Below, one piece after another: positions 16,334 to 25,137 of a DNA stretch of 64,000 nucleotides. Under the pieces are notes generated by a model that had not been told where the DNA came from, made no database searches, and saw only the letters and a program-made list of their open reading frames with translations. The stretch lies in assembly GCF_042665095.1 (NCBI RefSeq), contig NZ_JBHTBV010000003.1, one strand, 5' to 3'. Source of the stretch: Gordonibacter pamelaeae (GTDB lineage: Bacteria; Actinomycetota; Coriobacteriia; Coriobacteriales; Eggerthellaceae). Position numbers and translations under genes: made by a program. How positions within the stretch are numbered: the stretch's first letter is position 1; every line of letters starts with the position of its first letter.

Positions 16334-18775
16334 TTATGCCACCACTTGGGCGCGCATGGCGTTGACTTTCTGGAACACCGCTGCCGCACCGGCCGTGATG
16401 TCCACGGAGCCGTCCGCACCCACCTCGAGCAGCGTCGGCGCCTGCATGATGCGGTAGCGCTGCGCCAGCTCCACGTTATCCTCGGCCAAAAGCTCCTCGT
16501 AGGCGATGCCGGCGGCATCCATCTCGGCTGCCGCGAACTTGCAGTTCGGGCACGTGCGCGTTGCCACCAGGTATAGACCAGCAGGCAGCGCACTGTGCTC
16601 GGGCGCAGTCGCCGGCTCTTCGAAGCCCGGAACCGTCACGTGCGAGCCAGCCTGCCCAGCCTGCTCCGCGGCGGCCGTGACCTGCACGCCCTCGCGCGTC
16701 AGATGCGAATGCCCCAAGTCGTACTCAACACGATCGGCGAACTCCTGCGACTTGCCGTCGTTCCAGTTCTTCACCGGGCGGTAGTAGCCGGTGATGCGCG
16801 AGTACACCTCGGTCTCCTCGTGGCAGCACGGGCACTCGTACACCTCGCCGGCGATGTAGCCGTGGTTCTTGCACACGGAATACGTGGGCGACATGGTGTA
16901 GTACGGCAGCTTGTAGTTCTCGGCGATCTTGCGCACGAGCGTGGCGGCCGCCTTCCAGTCGGGCAGCTTCTCGCCCAAGAACGCATGGAACACGGTGCCG
17001 GACGTGTACAGCGTCTGCAGCTCGTCCTGCACGTCGAGCGCGCTGAAGATGTCATCGGTGAAGCCCACCGGCAGATGCGACGAGTTCGTGTAGTACGGCT
17101 TGCCGTTCTCGTTGGCCGTGATGATGTTCGGGAACTGCTCTTTGTCGTGCTTGGCGAAGCGGTACGTGGTGCTCTCGGCCGGCGTGGCTTCCAGGTTGTA
17201 CAGGTCGCCGTACTCCTCCTGGTAGTCGGCCAGGCGGTCGCGCATGTGGTTCAGCACGTCCTTCGTGAACGCCTGCGCCACCTCCTGCGTCATGTCGGCG
17301 CGCAGCCAGCTTGCGTTCAGGCACGCCTCGTTCATGCCCACGAGGCCGATCGTCGAGAAGTGGTTCTCGAACGTGCCCAGGTAGCGCTTCGTGTACGGGT
17401 AGAGGCCCGCGTCGAGCAGCTTCGTGATGACCTGCCGCTTCGTGTGCAGCGAGCGCGCGGACACGTCCATGAGATGGTCGAGGCGGCGGTAGAAGTCGGC
17501 CTCGTCCACCGCCTGGTAGGCGATGCGCGGCATGTTGATGGTCACGACGCCGATCGAACCCGTGGACTCGCCGCTTCCGAAGAACCCGCCGGACTTCTTG
17601 CGCAGTTCGCGCAGGTCGAGGCGCAGGCGGCAGCACATGGAGCGCACGTCGGAGGGCTCCATGTCGGAGTTGATGTAGTTGGAGAAGTAGGGCGTGCCGT
17701 ACTTGGAGGTCATCTCGAACAGCAGGCGGTTGTTCTCCGTCTCGCTCCAATCGAAGTCGTTCGTGATGGAGTACGTGGGGATGGGGTACTGGAAGCCGCG
17801 GCCGTTCGCGTCGCCCTCGATCATGATCTCGATGAACGCCTTGTTCACCATGTCCATCTCGGCCTGGCAGTCGCCGTAGGTGAAGCCTTGCTCGCGCCCA
17901 CCCACGATGGCCGGCTGGTCGCGCAGGTCGGCCGGGCACACCCAGTCGAGCGTGATGTTGCTGAACGGAGCCTGCGTGCCCCAGCGCGACGGCGTGTTCA
18001 CGCCGAACACGAACGACTCCACGCACTGCTTCGTCTCGTCGTAAGAGAGGTCATCCGCCTTCACGAACGGCGCGAGGTAGGTGTCGAAGCTCGAGAACGC
18101 CTGCGCGCCGGCCCACTCGTTCTGCATGATGCCGAGGAAGTTCACCATCTGGTTGCACAGGCTCGACAGGTGGCTGGCCGGCTTCGACGTGATCTTGCCA
18201 GGCACGCCGCCCAGTCCCTCCTGGATGAGCTGCTTGAGCGACCAGCCCGCGCAGTAACCCGTGAGCATGGACAGGTCGTGCAGGTGGATGTCGGCGCTGC
18301 GGTGCGCGCGCGCCACCTCGTCGTCGTAGATCTCGGAGAGCCAGTAGTTGGCCGTGATGGCGCCCGAGTTCGACAAAATGAGGCCGCCCACGGAGTACGT
18401 GACCGTGGAGTTCTCCTTCACGCGCCAGTCCTCAACCTTGACGTACTGGTCCACGAGGTCCTTGTAGTCGAGCAGCGTGGCGCCCGCGTTGCGCACCTTC
18501 TCGCGCTGCTTGCGGTAGAGGATGTAGGACTTCGCCACGTCGGCGTACCCGGCGGTGGAGAGCACCTCCTCCACGCTGTCCTGCACGTCCTCGACGGTGA
18601 TGATGCCGTCTTCGATCTTCGGCTCGAAATGGGCGGTCACGTTGAGGGCCAGAAGGTCGATGGTCGACGGATGGTACTGCTTGCCCAGGGCGTCGAACGC
18701 CTTGGCGATGGCGCTTGAAATCTTGGCGATGTCGAATTCCGCGATCTTGCCGTCGCGCTTCTGAACCTCGTACAT
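16334..18775 (-). CDS. nrdD: Anaerobic (class III) ribonucleoside-triphosphate reductase with C-terminal glutaredoxin-like domain
   Basis: An 813-residue glycyl-radical enzyme that reduces ribonucleotides for DNA synthesis without oxygen. The N-terminal ATP-cone is MYEVQKRDGKIAEFDIAKI. The C-terminal zinc cysteines CKNHGY...CPCC precede the glycyl-radical loop RITGYYRP (Gly about 663). After this the chain continues with a linker and a glutaredoxin/thioredoxin-like domain (about 731-813) bearing CPNC and MQAPTLLEV with the expected cis-proline. This suggests a built-in electron donor rather than formate. The start at 18775 has AAAAGGAG upstream. The activase nrdG is at 12520 on the other strand. 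Confidence 0.93.
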   Translation of the reverse strand: MYEVQKRDGKIAEFDIAKISSAIAKAFDALGKQYHPSTIDLLALNVTAHFEPKIEDGIITVEDVQDSVEEVLSTAGYADVAKSYILYRKQREKVRNAGATLLDYKDLVDQYVKVEDWRVKENSTVTYSVGGLILSNSGAITANYWLSEIYDDEVARAHRSADIHLHDLSMLTGYCAGWSLKQLIQEGLGGVPGKITSKPASHLSSLCNQMVNFLGIMQNEWAGAQAFSSFDTYLAPFVKADDLSYDETKQCVESFVFGVNTPSRWGTQAPFSNITLDWVCPADLRDQPAIVGGREQGFTYGDCQAEMDMVNKAFIEIMIEGDANGRGFQYPIPTYSITNDFDWSETENNRLLFEMTSKYGTPYFSNYINSDMEPSDVRSMCCRLRLDLRELRKKSGGFFGSGESTGSIGVVTINMPRIAYQAVDEADFYRRLDHLMDVSARSLHTKRQVITKLLDAGLYPYTKRYLGTFENHFSTIGLVGMNEACLNASWLRADMTQEVAQAFTKDVLNHMRDRLADYQEEYGDLYNLEATPAESTTYRFAKHDKEQFPNIITANENGKPYYTNSSHLPVGFTDDIFSALDVQDELQTLYTSGTVFHAFLGEKLPDWKAAATLVRKIAENYKLPYYTMSPTYSVCKNHGYIAGEVYECPCCHEETEVYSRITGYYRPVKNWNDGKSQEFADRVEYDLGHSHLTREGVQVTAAAEQAGQAGSHVTVPGFEEPATAPEHSALPAGLYLVATRTCPNCKFAAAEMDAAGIAYEELLAEDNVELAQRYRIMQAPTLLEVGADGSVDITAGAAAVFQKVNAMRAQVVA

Positions 18776-19311
18776 GTGGTCTCCTTTTTCGCTTGCTTCC
18801 GCGTTGCCTCTACGATTGGTCGATCGCGTGCAGCATGGCGCCGGCGGACGCAGATGGGGTTTGCGATCGGTCGGGAATCGGTAGCCCACACCCTACCAGC
18901 GTCGCGCTTCCTCGTCAACTTCTGTCACCCATATGTTGAAGTTCTAAAGGTGCGAACCAACTAGATATGGTATGTTTTGCCATCTGGGGTTTTATACGAG
19001 CATCCCGGTAAGCTCTATGAAAGACGACCTGCGACAACAGAACAAACCGCCCGCCGCGTCCCGCGAACAAGGTACGGAAGAGGCCACCTGCGGCTATCTG
19101 TTTCTCGTGGAATTCGGCGGGCGGAACGGCCTGTGTTGCCCCTGCTGCCGCTTGCCCGCAGGTGCCCGGCGAACCGTCCCGCCTCCTGACGTCGAGCGTG
19201 CACACCGCCGTGGAATCCCTGCGCCTTTCGCAAGTCTCCGGGCGCAAATCGTTGACGAACCGGCCCGGGCGCGCGATACTCGGCAGCTACCGAAGAGAAC
19301 AGGAGCGTATC
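18776..19311. other. Divergent intergenic region between nrdD and phosphofructokinase
   Basis: 536 bp with no convincing gene. An AT-rich patch around 18915-19010 is the likely promoter zone for nrdD. The GC-rich remainder has open frames on both strands but no family resemblance or ribosome site. Confidence 0.4.
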
Positions 19312-20526
19312 ATGGCCAACTGCCTCGTCGCGCAATCCGGCGGGCCCACCGCCGTCATCAACTCCAGCCTGGCCGGCGTCGTGCGCGCCAACCAGCTGAA
19401 CCCGCTGTACGACCGCGTGTTCGGCGGCCTCTACGGCATCGAAGGCACGTTGGACGACCAGCTGTACGACCTCACGAACCTCACGGGCCACGACATCGAG
19501 CTCTTGCAGCAGACGCCGTCATCGGCGCTCGGCACGTGCCGCTACAAGCTCAAGCGCGGCAACGACGCCGACTACCATCGCCTCGTGGAGGTCATGGACG
19601 CGCACGATATCACGACGATGTTCTACATCGGCGGCAACGACTCCATGGACACCGTGGACGCGCTGGCCGAGTGGGCGCGCGACAACGCGCCGGGCAAGCG
19701 GTTCATCGGCATTCCCAAGACCGTGGACAACGACCTGGTGCCCGTGGACCACTGCCCCGGATTCCCCAGCGCCGCAAAGGTGGCCTGCGAGATCACGCAC
19801 GCCACACGCCTCGACTACGATGCCTACACGCGCCCCGAGGTGTTCGTGCTCGAGGTGATGGGCCGCGATGCAGGCTGGCTCGCCGCGAGCTGCTGCGTCA
19901 CCGGCGACGTGGATTTGCTCGTGTTGCCGGAGGTGGACTTCGACCGCGAGGCATTCTTGGCCGAGGTGCGGAAGAAGTTCGAAGAGACGGGCAAGTGCTA
20001 CATCGTCACGTCCGAGGGCGCGCATTACGCGGACGGGACCTACCTCTCCGCCGGCAAAGCGGCCGACGACGGGTTCGCGCACGCCGTGCTGGGTGGGGCC
20101 GCGGCCGCCATCAAGCAGATGATCGTCGACGCGGGCATCGTGCCGCGCGGCATCGTGCAGGACCTGTCGCGCGCGGCGCGTTCCAGCAACTTCGCGCAGA
20201 GCATCGTCGACCGGACCGAAGCCTGGGAGCTGGGCTTGAGCGCCCACATGCGCAGCGCCGACCCTGCGTTCACCGGCCAGGTGGTGGGCGTGCGCCGCGA
20301 CGAGGAAGCGGCTGCGGAGGGCCTTTACAACGCGTGGTTCTTCGCCGCGCCGGCGAGCGAGTTCGCGAACTTCGTGCGGCACTTCCCCTCCGAGTGGATC
20401 CTGCCCGCCTACCAAGGCATTGCGCCGGAGGCCCTGGACTACTTCCGCCCGCTTATCAAGGGCGAGCCGCGCGTGGTGATGGACGGCGGCATCCCCGCCA
20501 CCATCGTGCCGTTCAACCGGCGCTAG
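19312..20526 (+). CDS. 6-phosphofructokinase, probably pyrophosphate-dependent
   Basis: A 404-residue phosphofructokinase. The N-terminal SGGPTAVINSSLAG phosphate loop, YIGGNDSMDT and IPKTVDNDL motifs define the family. Replacement of the ATP-type GGDGS by GGNDS and the Lys in PKTVDND favour pyrophosphate as phosphoryl donor, as in the long-PFK clade of anaerobes; this is inferred from sequence. It phosphorylates fructose 6-phosphate in glycolysis and would be reversible with PPi. The ATG at 19312 has ACAGGAG in front. It is monocistronic, with repeats and hairpins immediately downstream. Confidence 0.85.
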   Translation: MANCLVAQSGGPTAVINSSLAGVVRANQLNPLYDRVFGGLYGIEGTLDDQLYDLTNLTGHDIELLQQTPSSALGTCRYKLKRGNDADYHRLVEVMDAHDITTMFYIGGNDSMDTVDALAEWARDNAPGKRFIGIPKTVDNDLVPVDHCPGFPSAAKVACEITHATRLDYDAYTRPEVFVLEVMGRDAGWLAASCCVTGDVDLLVLPEVDFDREAFLAEVRKKFEETGKCYIVTSEGAHYADGTYLSAGKAADDGFAHAVLGGAAAAIKQMIVDAGIVPRGIVQDLSRAARSSNFAQSIVDRTEAWELGLSAHMRSADPAFTGQVVGVRRDEEAAAEGLYNAWFFAAPASEFANFVRHFPSEWILPAYQGIAPEALDYFRPLIKGEPRVVMDGGIPATIVPFNRR

Positions 20527-20532
20527 ACGGCG

Positions 20533-20612
20533 GGCGTCACGGCGGCCGGGGCCGGTGCGGGGGTGTGCCATTGGCGTCACGGCGGCCGGGGTCGGTGCCG
20601 GGATGTGCCATT
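20533..20612 (+). repeat. Two tandem copies of a 40-bp unit
   Basis: Copies at 20533-20572 and 20573-20612 each begin GGCGTCACGGCGGCCGGGG and end TGTGCCATT, with only a few substitutions between them. They start just after the pfk stop codon. Confidence 0.8.
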
Positions 20613-20647
20613 ATCCCCGTCCTAATGGCACTAATGGCACATCCCGG
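20598..20647. terminator. 16-bp inverted repeat downstream of pfk
   Basis: CCGGGATGTGCCATTA (20598-20613) pairs perfectly with 20632-20647. A partial second copy (TAATGGCAC) lies in the loop, allowing two alternative hairpins. There is no T-run, so termination is a guess. Confidence 0.45.
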
Positions 20648-20712
20648 GCTTCTGGCACGCCCTCTTCACATTTTCTTAAGGCGGATGCTGACGGTTTCTT
20701 AACGGTTGGCGG

Positions 20713-20718
20713 CTATAC
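20713..20718 (+). promoter_or_regulatory. Putative -10 box of ybjQ
   Basis: TATACT 36 bp before the ybjQ start codon, after AT-rich sequence containing TTTCTTAACGG; the -35 box is poorly defined. Confidence 0.3.
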
Positions 20719-20754
20719 TCTTCGTCGAACGTCAAACCGTTGAAAGGAACCGCC

Positions 20755-21078
20755 ATGATCGTCACCACCACCCCCTCCGTCGACGGATACCGCGTAAGCG
20801 GCTACTACGGCATCGTGTTCGGCGAGGTCATCACCGGCATCAACTTCCTGCGCGACTTCGGCGCGGGCATCCGCAACATCGTGGGCGGCCGCAGCGAGGG
20901 CTACGAGCAGGAGCTTTTGCAGGCGCGCACCGAGGCCCTCGCCGAGCTCGAGCAGCGCGCCGCCGCCATGGGCGCGCACGCCGTGGTGGGCGTGGACATC
21001 GACTACGAGGTGCTCGGTCAGGGCAACATGCTCATGGTCACCGCCTCCGGCACCGCCGTCACGCTCGAGCAGGCCTAA
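20755..21078 (+). CDS. YbjQ family (UPF0145/DUF74) protein
   Basis: A 107-residue protein matching the YbjQ family: TPSVDGYRVSGYYGIVFGEVITG, RNIVGGRSEGYEQEL, and LEQRAAAMGAHAVVGVDIDYEVLG. Family structures form pentamers or decamers, and a heavy-metal-binding role has been suggested, but cellular function is unknown. The start follows TTGAAAGGAA. Its stop codon overlaps the stop of the convergent MFS gene. Confidence 0.9.
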   Translation: MIVTTTPSVDGYRVSGYYGIVFGEVITGINFLRDFGAGIRNIVGGRSEGYEQELLQARTEALAELEQRAAAMGAHAVVGVDIDYEVLGQGNMLMVTASGTAVTLEQA

Positions 21079-22397
21079 ACGCCGGGCTTTGCGGCTTCCA
21101 GCGCCTCGGGGGCGGCGGGCACGACAACGGCGACTCCGTCTGCCGCCCCCGCCCCATTCCCCGCCGGCAGGCCGCGCTTGAGCACACGGTTCGTGAGCGC
21201 CGCGATGACAAGGGCGGCCGCAGCAGTACCCAGCGCCACCGGCACCAGGTTGCCCCGCAGCGCGTCGAACAGGCCGCCGTACACAAGCTGCCCGAGCGGC
21301 TGCGCGCAGTTCGCCATGGCCATGGCCAGCGCGATCACCTTCCCCACCAGGTGCGAGGGCGTCTCCAGCTGGATGAACGAGACGCCCTGGATGCTGAACA
21401 TGGTGGCGCAGACCATGCAGGCGAACAGGCTGGCCACCAGCACGCCGTAGGCGACGAGCGGGTCCATCGGAGTGCCCAGCACCACCGCGATGGGCAGGAG
21501 GGCGAGGGCCGCCACGAAGAGGAACACGGGCGCCTGGCGCAGGGTCAGGCGCTTTGCCAGCACGCCCACCAGAATGCCGCCGGTCAGGCCGCCGAGCGCG
21601 AGAGCGCCCTCCGCGAATCCCATGAACTGGTTCGGCAGCCCGAGGATCTGCGTCACCGTGACCGGCGCGCCGATGATGATGAACGCCGTCAGCGTGACGT
21701 TGATGCCGGCCACCAACAGGATGGTCTTGAGGATGACCGGCCGCTCGCCGCGCAGGAACCGGAAGCTCTCGGCGAGGTCGCCCACCACCGTGCGCAGGAC
21801 GCCCGCGCCACTGCGCTCGACGTCCGCCGTCGGGATGCGCACCACGCACACGATGAGCAAAGCCGACAGGGCGAACGCCGCCCCCGCCACTACGACCACC
21901 GGCTCGATGCCGAACAGCCCGAACACGAGCCCGCCGATCACGGGACCCACCAAACCCGACAGCGCGCTGATCTGGCTCACCACGGCCGTTGCCCGCACCA
22001 CGTCGGCGCGCGGCACCACGAAGGGCACCGCTGCCTGCACGGTGGGCTGGTACACGCTCTGCGCCGCGTACAGCACGATGAGCGCGCAGATGCACAGTCC
22101 CACGAGATCGATCACGCCGTCGAGCGCGAGGAACGCCGCGCACGTGAGCGCCAGCAACGTGTCGAGCGCGGCCATGATGCGCCGCTTGTTCACGCGATCG
22201 GCCGCCACGCCCCCGATGGGCGTGAGCACGAGGTACGGCAGCCACGCCGCCGCCGACACCGCCCCCATGAGCGCGGCGGACCCCGTCACGTTCAGCACGT
22301 AGAGCGGCAGCGCGAACCGCAGCACCGCGTCGCCGAACAGCGAGGCGATCTGCACGATCACGATCGAGACGAACGGCCGGTTCAAGAGCTTGTCCAT
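21075..22397 (-). CDS. MFS efflux transporter (DHA-type)
   Basis: A 440-residue, twelve-helix transporter beginning MDKLLNRPFVSIVIVQIASL, with the loop motif GGVAADRVNKRRIM typical of drug exporters. A palindrome matching one near the downstream TetR gene lies 18-36 bp upstream of its start, so it is probably repressed by that regulator and induced by the exported compound. The gene orders MFS - TetR run in the same direction with 259 bp between them, including a parS site. The substrate is unknown. Confidence 0.85.
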   Translation of the reverse strand: MDKLLNRPFVSIVIVQIASLFGDAVLRFALPLYVLNVTGSAALMGAVSAAAWLPYLVLTPIGGVAADRVNKRRIMAALDTLLALTCAAFLALDGVIDLVGLCICALIVLYAAQSVYQPTVQAAVPFVVPRADVVRATAVVSQISALSGLVGPVIGGLVFGLFGIEPVVVVAGAAFALSALLIVCVVRIPTADVERSGAGVLRTVVGDLAESFRFLRGERPVILKTILLVAGINVTLTAFIIIGAPVTVTQILGLPNQFMGFAEGALALGGLTGGILVGVLAKRLTLRQAPVFLFVAALALLPIAVVLGTPMDPLVAYGVLVASLFACMVCATMFSIQGVSFIQLETPSHLVGKVIALAMAMANCAQPLGQLVYGGLFDALRGNLVPVALGTAAAALVIAALTNRVLKRGLPAGNGAGAADGVAVVVPAAPEALEAAKPGV

Positions 22398-22414
22398 AGG
22401 TTCTTCCTTTCTTT

Positions 22415-22433
22415 CATACCTTCGGTTGGTATG
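22415..22433. promoter_or_regulatory. TetR operator upstream of MFS gene
   Basis: CATACCTTCGGTTGGTATG, followed by TATCTT. The half-sites CATACC/GGTATG match the palindrome at 23447-23461, which is also followed by TATCTT. Confidence 0.6.
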
Positions 22434-22515
22434 TATCTTGGTTAAAAAGACGCTGCGCCGAGGCAGCGATTAAACGACAAGCAACCGCGAACAGCACCTG
22501 CCTTTTCAGTACAAA

Positions 22516-22531
22516 TGTTTCACGTGAAACA
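22516..22531. other. parS site 1
   Basis: TGTTTCACGTGAAACA, an exact 16-bp palindrome identical to the parS consensus bound by ParB/Spo0J. It lies between the MFS and TetR genes. Confidence 0.9.
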
Positions 22532-22656
22532 TCGGGAAGCGGACGAATTGCAACTGCGATCCAGCATCGTGGCACTACCACGGCCAAGATGCGCGATACA
22601 ACCGCAGCCGAAAACAGAGCGCCGCAACCACTGCGGCCCATCTTGCGCTCAAACAA

Positions 22657-23334
22657 TCATGCGCGCTCCCCCTTCTCCTGCAGGTTGCGCTCGTAGCCGT
22701 CGCGGAACTCCTCGAGCATGCCGGCGATATGACCCGGCTGCACGTCGAGGCCCATGAGGTGCAGCAGCTCCACGTAGTAGTCCATGCGGCGGCGCAGGCT
22801 CTCGGCATCGGTCATGCGGAAGGCCGGGCTCACCCACAGGTTTGCCAGCATGAGGATGACCTCGGCCATCTCCTGCGGGTGCTCCGTGCGGATGGTGCCG
22901 TCGGCCATGCCCTCGCGGATGATGGGCTCCACGAACTGCGGCGCCACCTCCTCGACGATCGACTGGTACTGCATGCCCAAGAAGCGGCTGTTGCGCACCG
23001 GGTCGGGCGCCATGGCAACCTCGGCGCTGAGCGGCAGCTGAGGGCCGTTCATCGATGCCTCGAACAGGGCCTGCATCTTCTCGAGGCCGGTCATGCGCGG
23101 GTCGTCGCGGATCTCCACCAAAAGCCGCATGAGGGGCTCGCTCTCGCGGTCGATGGCGGCGTCGAGGATGTCCTCCTTCGACTTGAAGTGGTGGTACACC
23201 GCCCCCTTCGTCACGTCGAGCTGGTCGACGATGTCCTGGATGGTGGTGTGCTCGAAGCCCTTCTCGCGGAACAGGCGCATGGCCGCGTCGAGGATGCGGC
23301 TCACCGTCTCCTCGGGGTACTTGTTGCGCGCCAT
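22657..23334 (-). CDS. TetR family repressor of the MFS pump
   Basis: A 225-residue regulator with a classic N-terminal helix-turn-helix (RILDAAMRLFREKGFEHTTI, then VTKGAVYHHFKSKEDILDAA). The variable C-terminal half is the ligand-binding and dimerisation domain. Two palindromes with CATACC/GGTATG half-sites, one before the MFS gene and one 113 bp upstream of this gene and shared with the divergent M50 protease gene, are its likely operators. Autoregulation and drug-induced release are inferred from that arrangement. Confidence 0.88.
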   Translation of the reverse strand: MARNKYPEETVSRILDAAMRLFREKGFEHTTIQDIVDQLDVTKGAVYHHFKSKEDILDAAIDRESEPLMRLLVEIRDDPRMTGLEKMQALFEASMNGPQLPLSAEVAMAPDPVRNSRFLGMQYQSIVEEVAPQFVEPIIREGMADGTIRTEHPQEMAEVILMLANLWVSPAFRMTDAESLRRRMDYYVELLHLMGLDVQPGHIAGMLEEFRDGYERNLQEKGERA

Positions 23335-23365
23335 GGACGCCTCCTCCTTCGATCAACCGAACGGA

Positions 23366-23381
23366 TGTTTCACGTGAAACA
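23366..23381. other. parS site 2
   Basis: TGTTTCACGTGAAACA, exact copy, within a longer dyad (GGATGTTTCACGTGAAACATCC), 32 bp upstream of the TetR start. Confidence 0.9.
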
Positions 23382-23446
23382 TCCGGCGGAACTCGCGCCG
23401 CATCGATTTCTTCGTGCCGAAATTCGGTGCGTCGTTTTTTTAAAAA

Positions 23447-23461
23447 CATACCGACGGTATG
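23447..23461. promoter_or_regulatory. TetR operator between TetR and M50 protease genes
   Basis: CATACCGACGGTATG, near-perfect palindrome flanked by TATCTT as in the MFS operator. It lies between two divergent genes and could control both. Confidence 0.6.
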
Positions 23462-23560
23462 TATCTTACGACACCGAGACCCGGAGAGCAAGGGCGAACT
23501 TCGCAGCGATGTGAGATACTGGGAGGCGGCTTTAAGCAAGCGGCGAAGGAAGGCGGGGGC

Positions 23561-24751
23561 GTGGCAGCAAAGCGAAGCGAACGGAAGCGCCAGCGGGGAA
23601 CGAGGGCGTTCGCCATCGTGCTGTTCATGGCGGCCGGTGCCGCAGGCGGCTACCTTATCGGACGCTCGATGGACGCCAGCGGAACCTCGGGCGACCCGCT
23701 CGGCACCGTCGCCTGGCTCGCAGCGGTCGTCGTGCTCTTGACCGTGTCGTACCTCCTGCAGATCGTCGTCCACGAAGCGGGGCACCTCGCACTCGGACTG
23801 GCGACCGGCTACCGGTTCCGCTCGTTTCGCGTGGGCAGCTACATGCTCGTCGAGCAGGACGGGCGGCTGCACCTCAAGCGGCTTTCCATTCAAGGGACGG
23901 GCGGGCAGTGCCTCATGGGGCCGCCCGACCTCGTGGACGGGCGCATCCCCTACCGGCTCTACAACCTGGGCGGCGCGTTGGCGAACACGTTGGTCGCCCT
24001 GGTCGCGGCAGCCCTCGCCTTCGCGCTGCCGCAGAGGCTCGCGACGATCTTCTTCGCGTTCCTCGCCCTGGTCGGCGTTGCGTTCGCGCTGACGAACGGT
24101 CTGCCGCTCACCGTCGGGGGCGTGAACAACGACGGCAAGAACCTGCGTGCAGCTGGCGAGTCGCCGGACGCGCTGCGGGCGTTCTGGGTCATCCTCAAGA
24201 TAGGCGAGGCGCAGGCCGACGACTTGCGCGTGAAGGACATGCCCGCCGCCTGGTTCGCCGTGCCGGCAGATTCCGGGCAGCTGCGCAACCCCCTCATAGC
24301 GTCCGTGGCGGTGCTCGCCTGCAACCGGCTGCTGGACGAGGGACGCACCCCCGAGGCCGCAGGCGCCATCCGCGACCTGCTGGAACGCGAGACCGGCATG
24401 CTCGGCTTGCATCGCTCTCTGCTGAAGGTTGACCTCGCGTACTGCGAGCTCGTGGGCGAGAACCGTGCGGCGGAGGTCGAGCGCACCCTCGACGCCGACG
24501 CGCGCAAGCTCATGAAGGCCATGAGCCGCTTCCCCGCCGTGATGAGGACGCGCTACGCCCAGGCGCTCCTCGTCGGCCGCGACGAGGAGGCGGCCCGACG
24601 CATTCGCGAGGAGTTCGACCGCGCAGCGGCGCGCTACCCCTACCCGAGCGAGATCGAGGGCGAGCGCGAGCTGATGGACGCGGCCGATGCGCGCTTTCGC
24701 GAGCGAGCCGCGCACGAAACCGACGCAACCGAGGAAGGAGCACGACCATGA
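23561..24751 (+). CDS. M50 family membrane metalloprotease-like protein
   Basis: A 396-residue protein with two N-terminal hydrophobic helices, the second leading into VVHEAGHLALGL, the HExxH zinc motif of M50/site-2-protease relatives. Further helices at about 145-185 include LYNLGGALANTLVAL, and the GGVNNDGKNL segment could carry the third zinc ligand. The C-terminal half is soluble, helical and charged. The GTG at 23561 is chosen for its GGCGGGGGC ribosome site; no ATG is nearby. It overlaps the next gene by ATGA and lies downstream of a TetR operator. The substrate is unknown. Confidence 0.75.
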   Translation: MAAKRSERKRQRGTRAFAIVLFMAAGAAGGYLIGRSMDASGTSGDPLGTVAWLAAVVVLLTVSYLLQIVVHEAGHLALGLATGYRFRSFRVGSYMLVEQDGRLHLKRLSIQGTGGQCLMGPPDLVDGRIPYRLYNLGGALANTLVALVAAALAFALPQRLATIFFAFLALVGVAFALTNGLPLTVGGVNNDGKNLRAAGESPDALRAFWVILKIGEAQADDLRVKDMPAAWFAVPADSGQLRNPLIASVAVLACNRLLDEGRTPEAAGAIRDLLERETGMLGLHRSLLKVDLAYCELVGENRAAEVERTLDADARKLMKAMSRFPAVMRTRYAQALLVGRDEEAARRIREEFDRAAARYPYPSEIEGERELMDAADARFRERAAHETDATEEGARP

Positions 24752-25137
24752 CCGCGCACGATTGGCTGGACGCCTACCTGCTGGGCATGCCCGGCGCGAC
24801 GACGGACTACAAAGTGGAATGGGAGTGGCAGCGCTACCAGGTGGGCGGCAAGATGTTCGCCGCCACCATGCAGCCCGGGCCGCAGCACCACGAGTACGCC
24901 GGTCGCCGGCTCGTATCGCTCAAATGCGACCCCGCCTGGGCCGAACAGCTGCGCGCCGAGCACCCCGACGACATCCTGCCCGGCTTCTACGCCGACAAGC
25001 GCCATTGGATCTCCGTCGACCTCGACGGCGACGTGCCCGAAGAGCTGCTTCGCGAGCTGTGCGACCACTCCTACAACCTCGTGTTCGCCAAGCTGACCAA
25101 GAAGCTGCAACGCGAGATCGCCGGGGAAGGGGCTTAG
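24748..25137 (+). CDS. MmcQ/YjbR family protein
   Basis: A 129-residue protein with the MmcQ/YjbR pattern: short N-terminal helix LDAYLLGMPGATTDYKVEWEW, the strand GGKMFAAT, LVSLKCDPAWAEQLR, GFYADKRHWISVDLDGDVP and the closing SYNLVFAKLTKKLQ. The family has a CyaY-like fold and is annotated as DNA-binding without an established role. It is translationally coupled to the M50 gene by a 4-bp overlap. Its stop overlaps that of the convergent kinase gene. Confidence 0.88.
   Translation: MTAHDWLDAYLLGMPGATTDYKVEWEWQRYQVGGKMFAATMQPGPQHHEYAGRRLVSLKCDPAWAEQLRAEHPDDILPGFYADKRHWISVDLDGDVPEELLRELCDHSYNLVFAKLTKKLQREIAGEGA

Noticed and set aside
18915..18985. NrdR boxes upstream of nrdD
   Set aside because: Two CATAT-centred sites about 34 bp apart resemble the arrangement, but neither matches the NrdR consensus well enough and neither is a good dyad.
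18972..19311. Rightward frame upstream of phosphofructokinase as an N-terminal extension or separate gene
   Set aside because: The PFK family starts at the ATG at 19312 with its own ribosome site; upstream residues are low-complexity and unlike any family.
22516..23381. TGTTTCACGTGAAACA as operator of the TetR regulator
   Set aside because: The same 16-mer occurs at unrelated genes 30 kb away and equals the parS consensus; the CATACC palindromes are better operator candidates.
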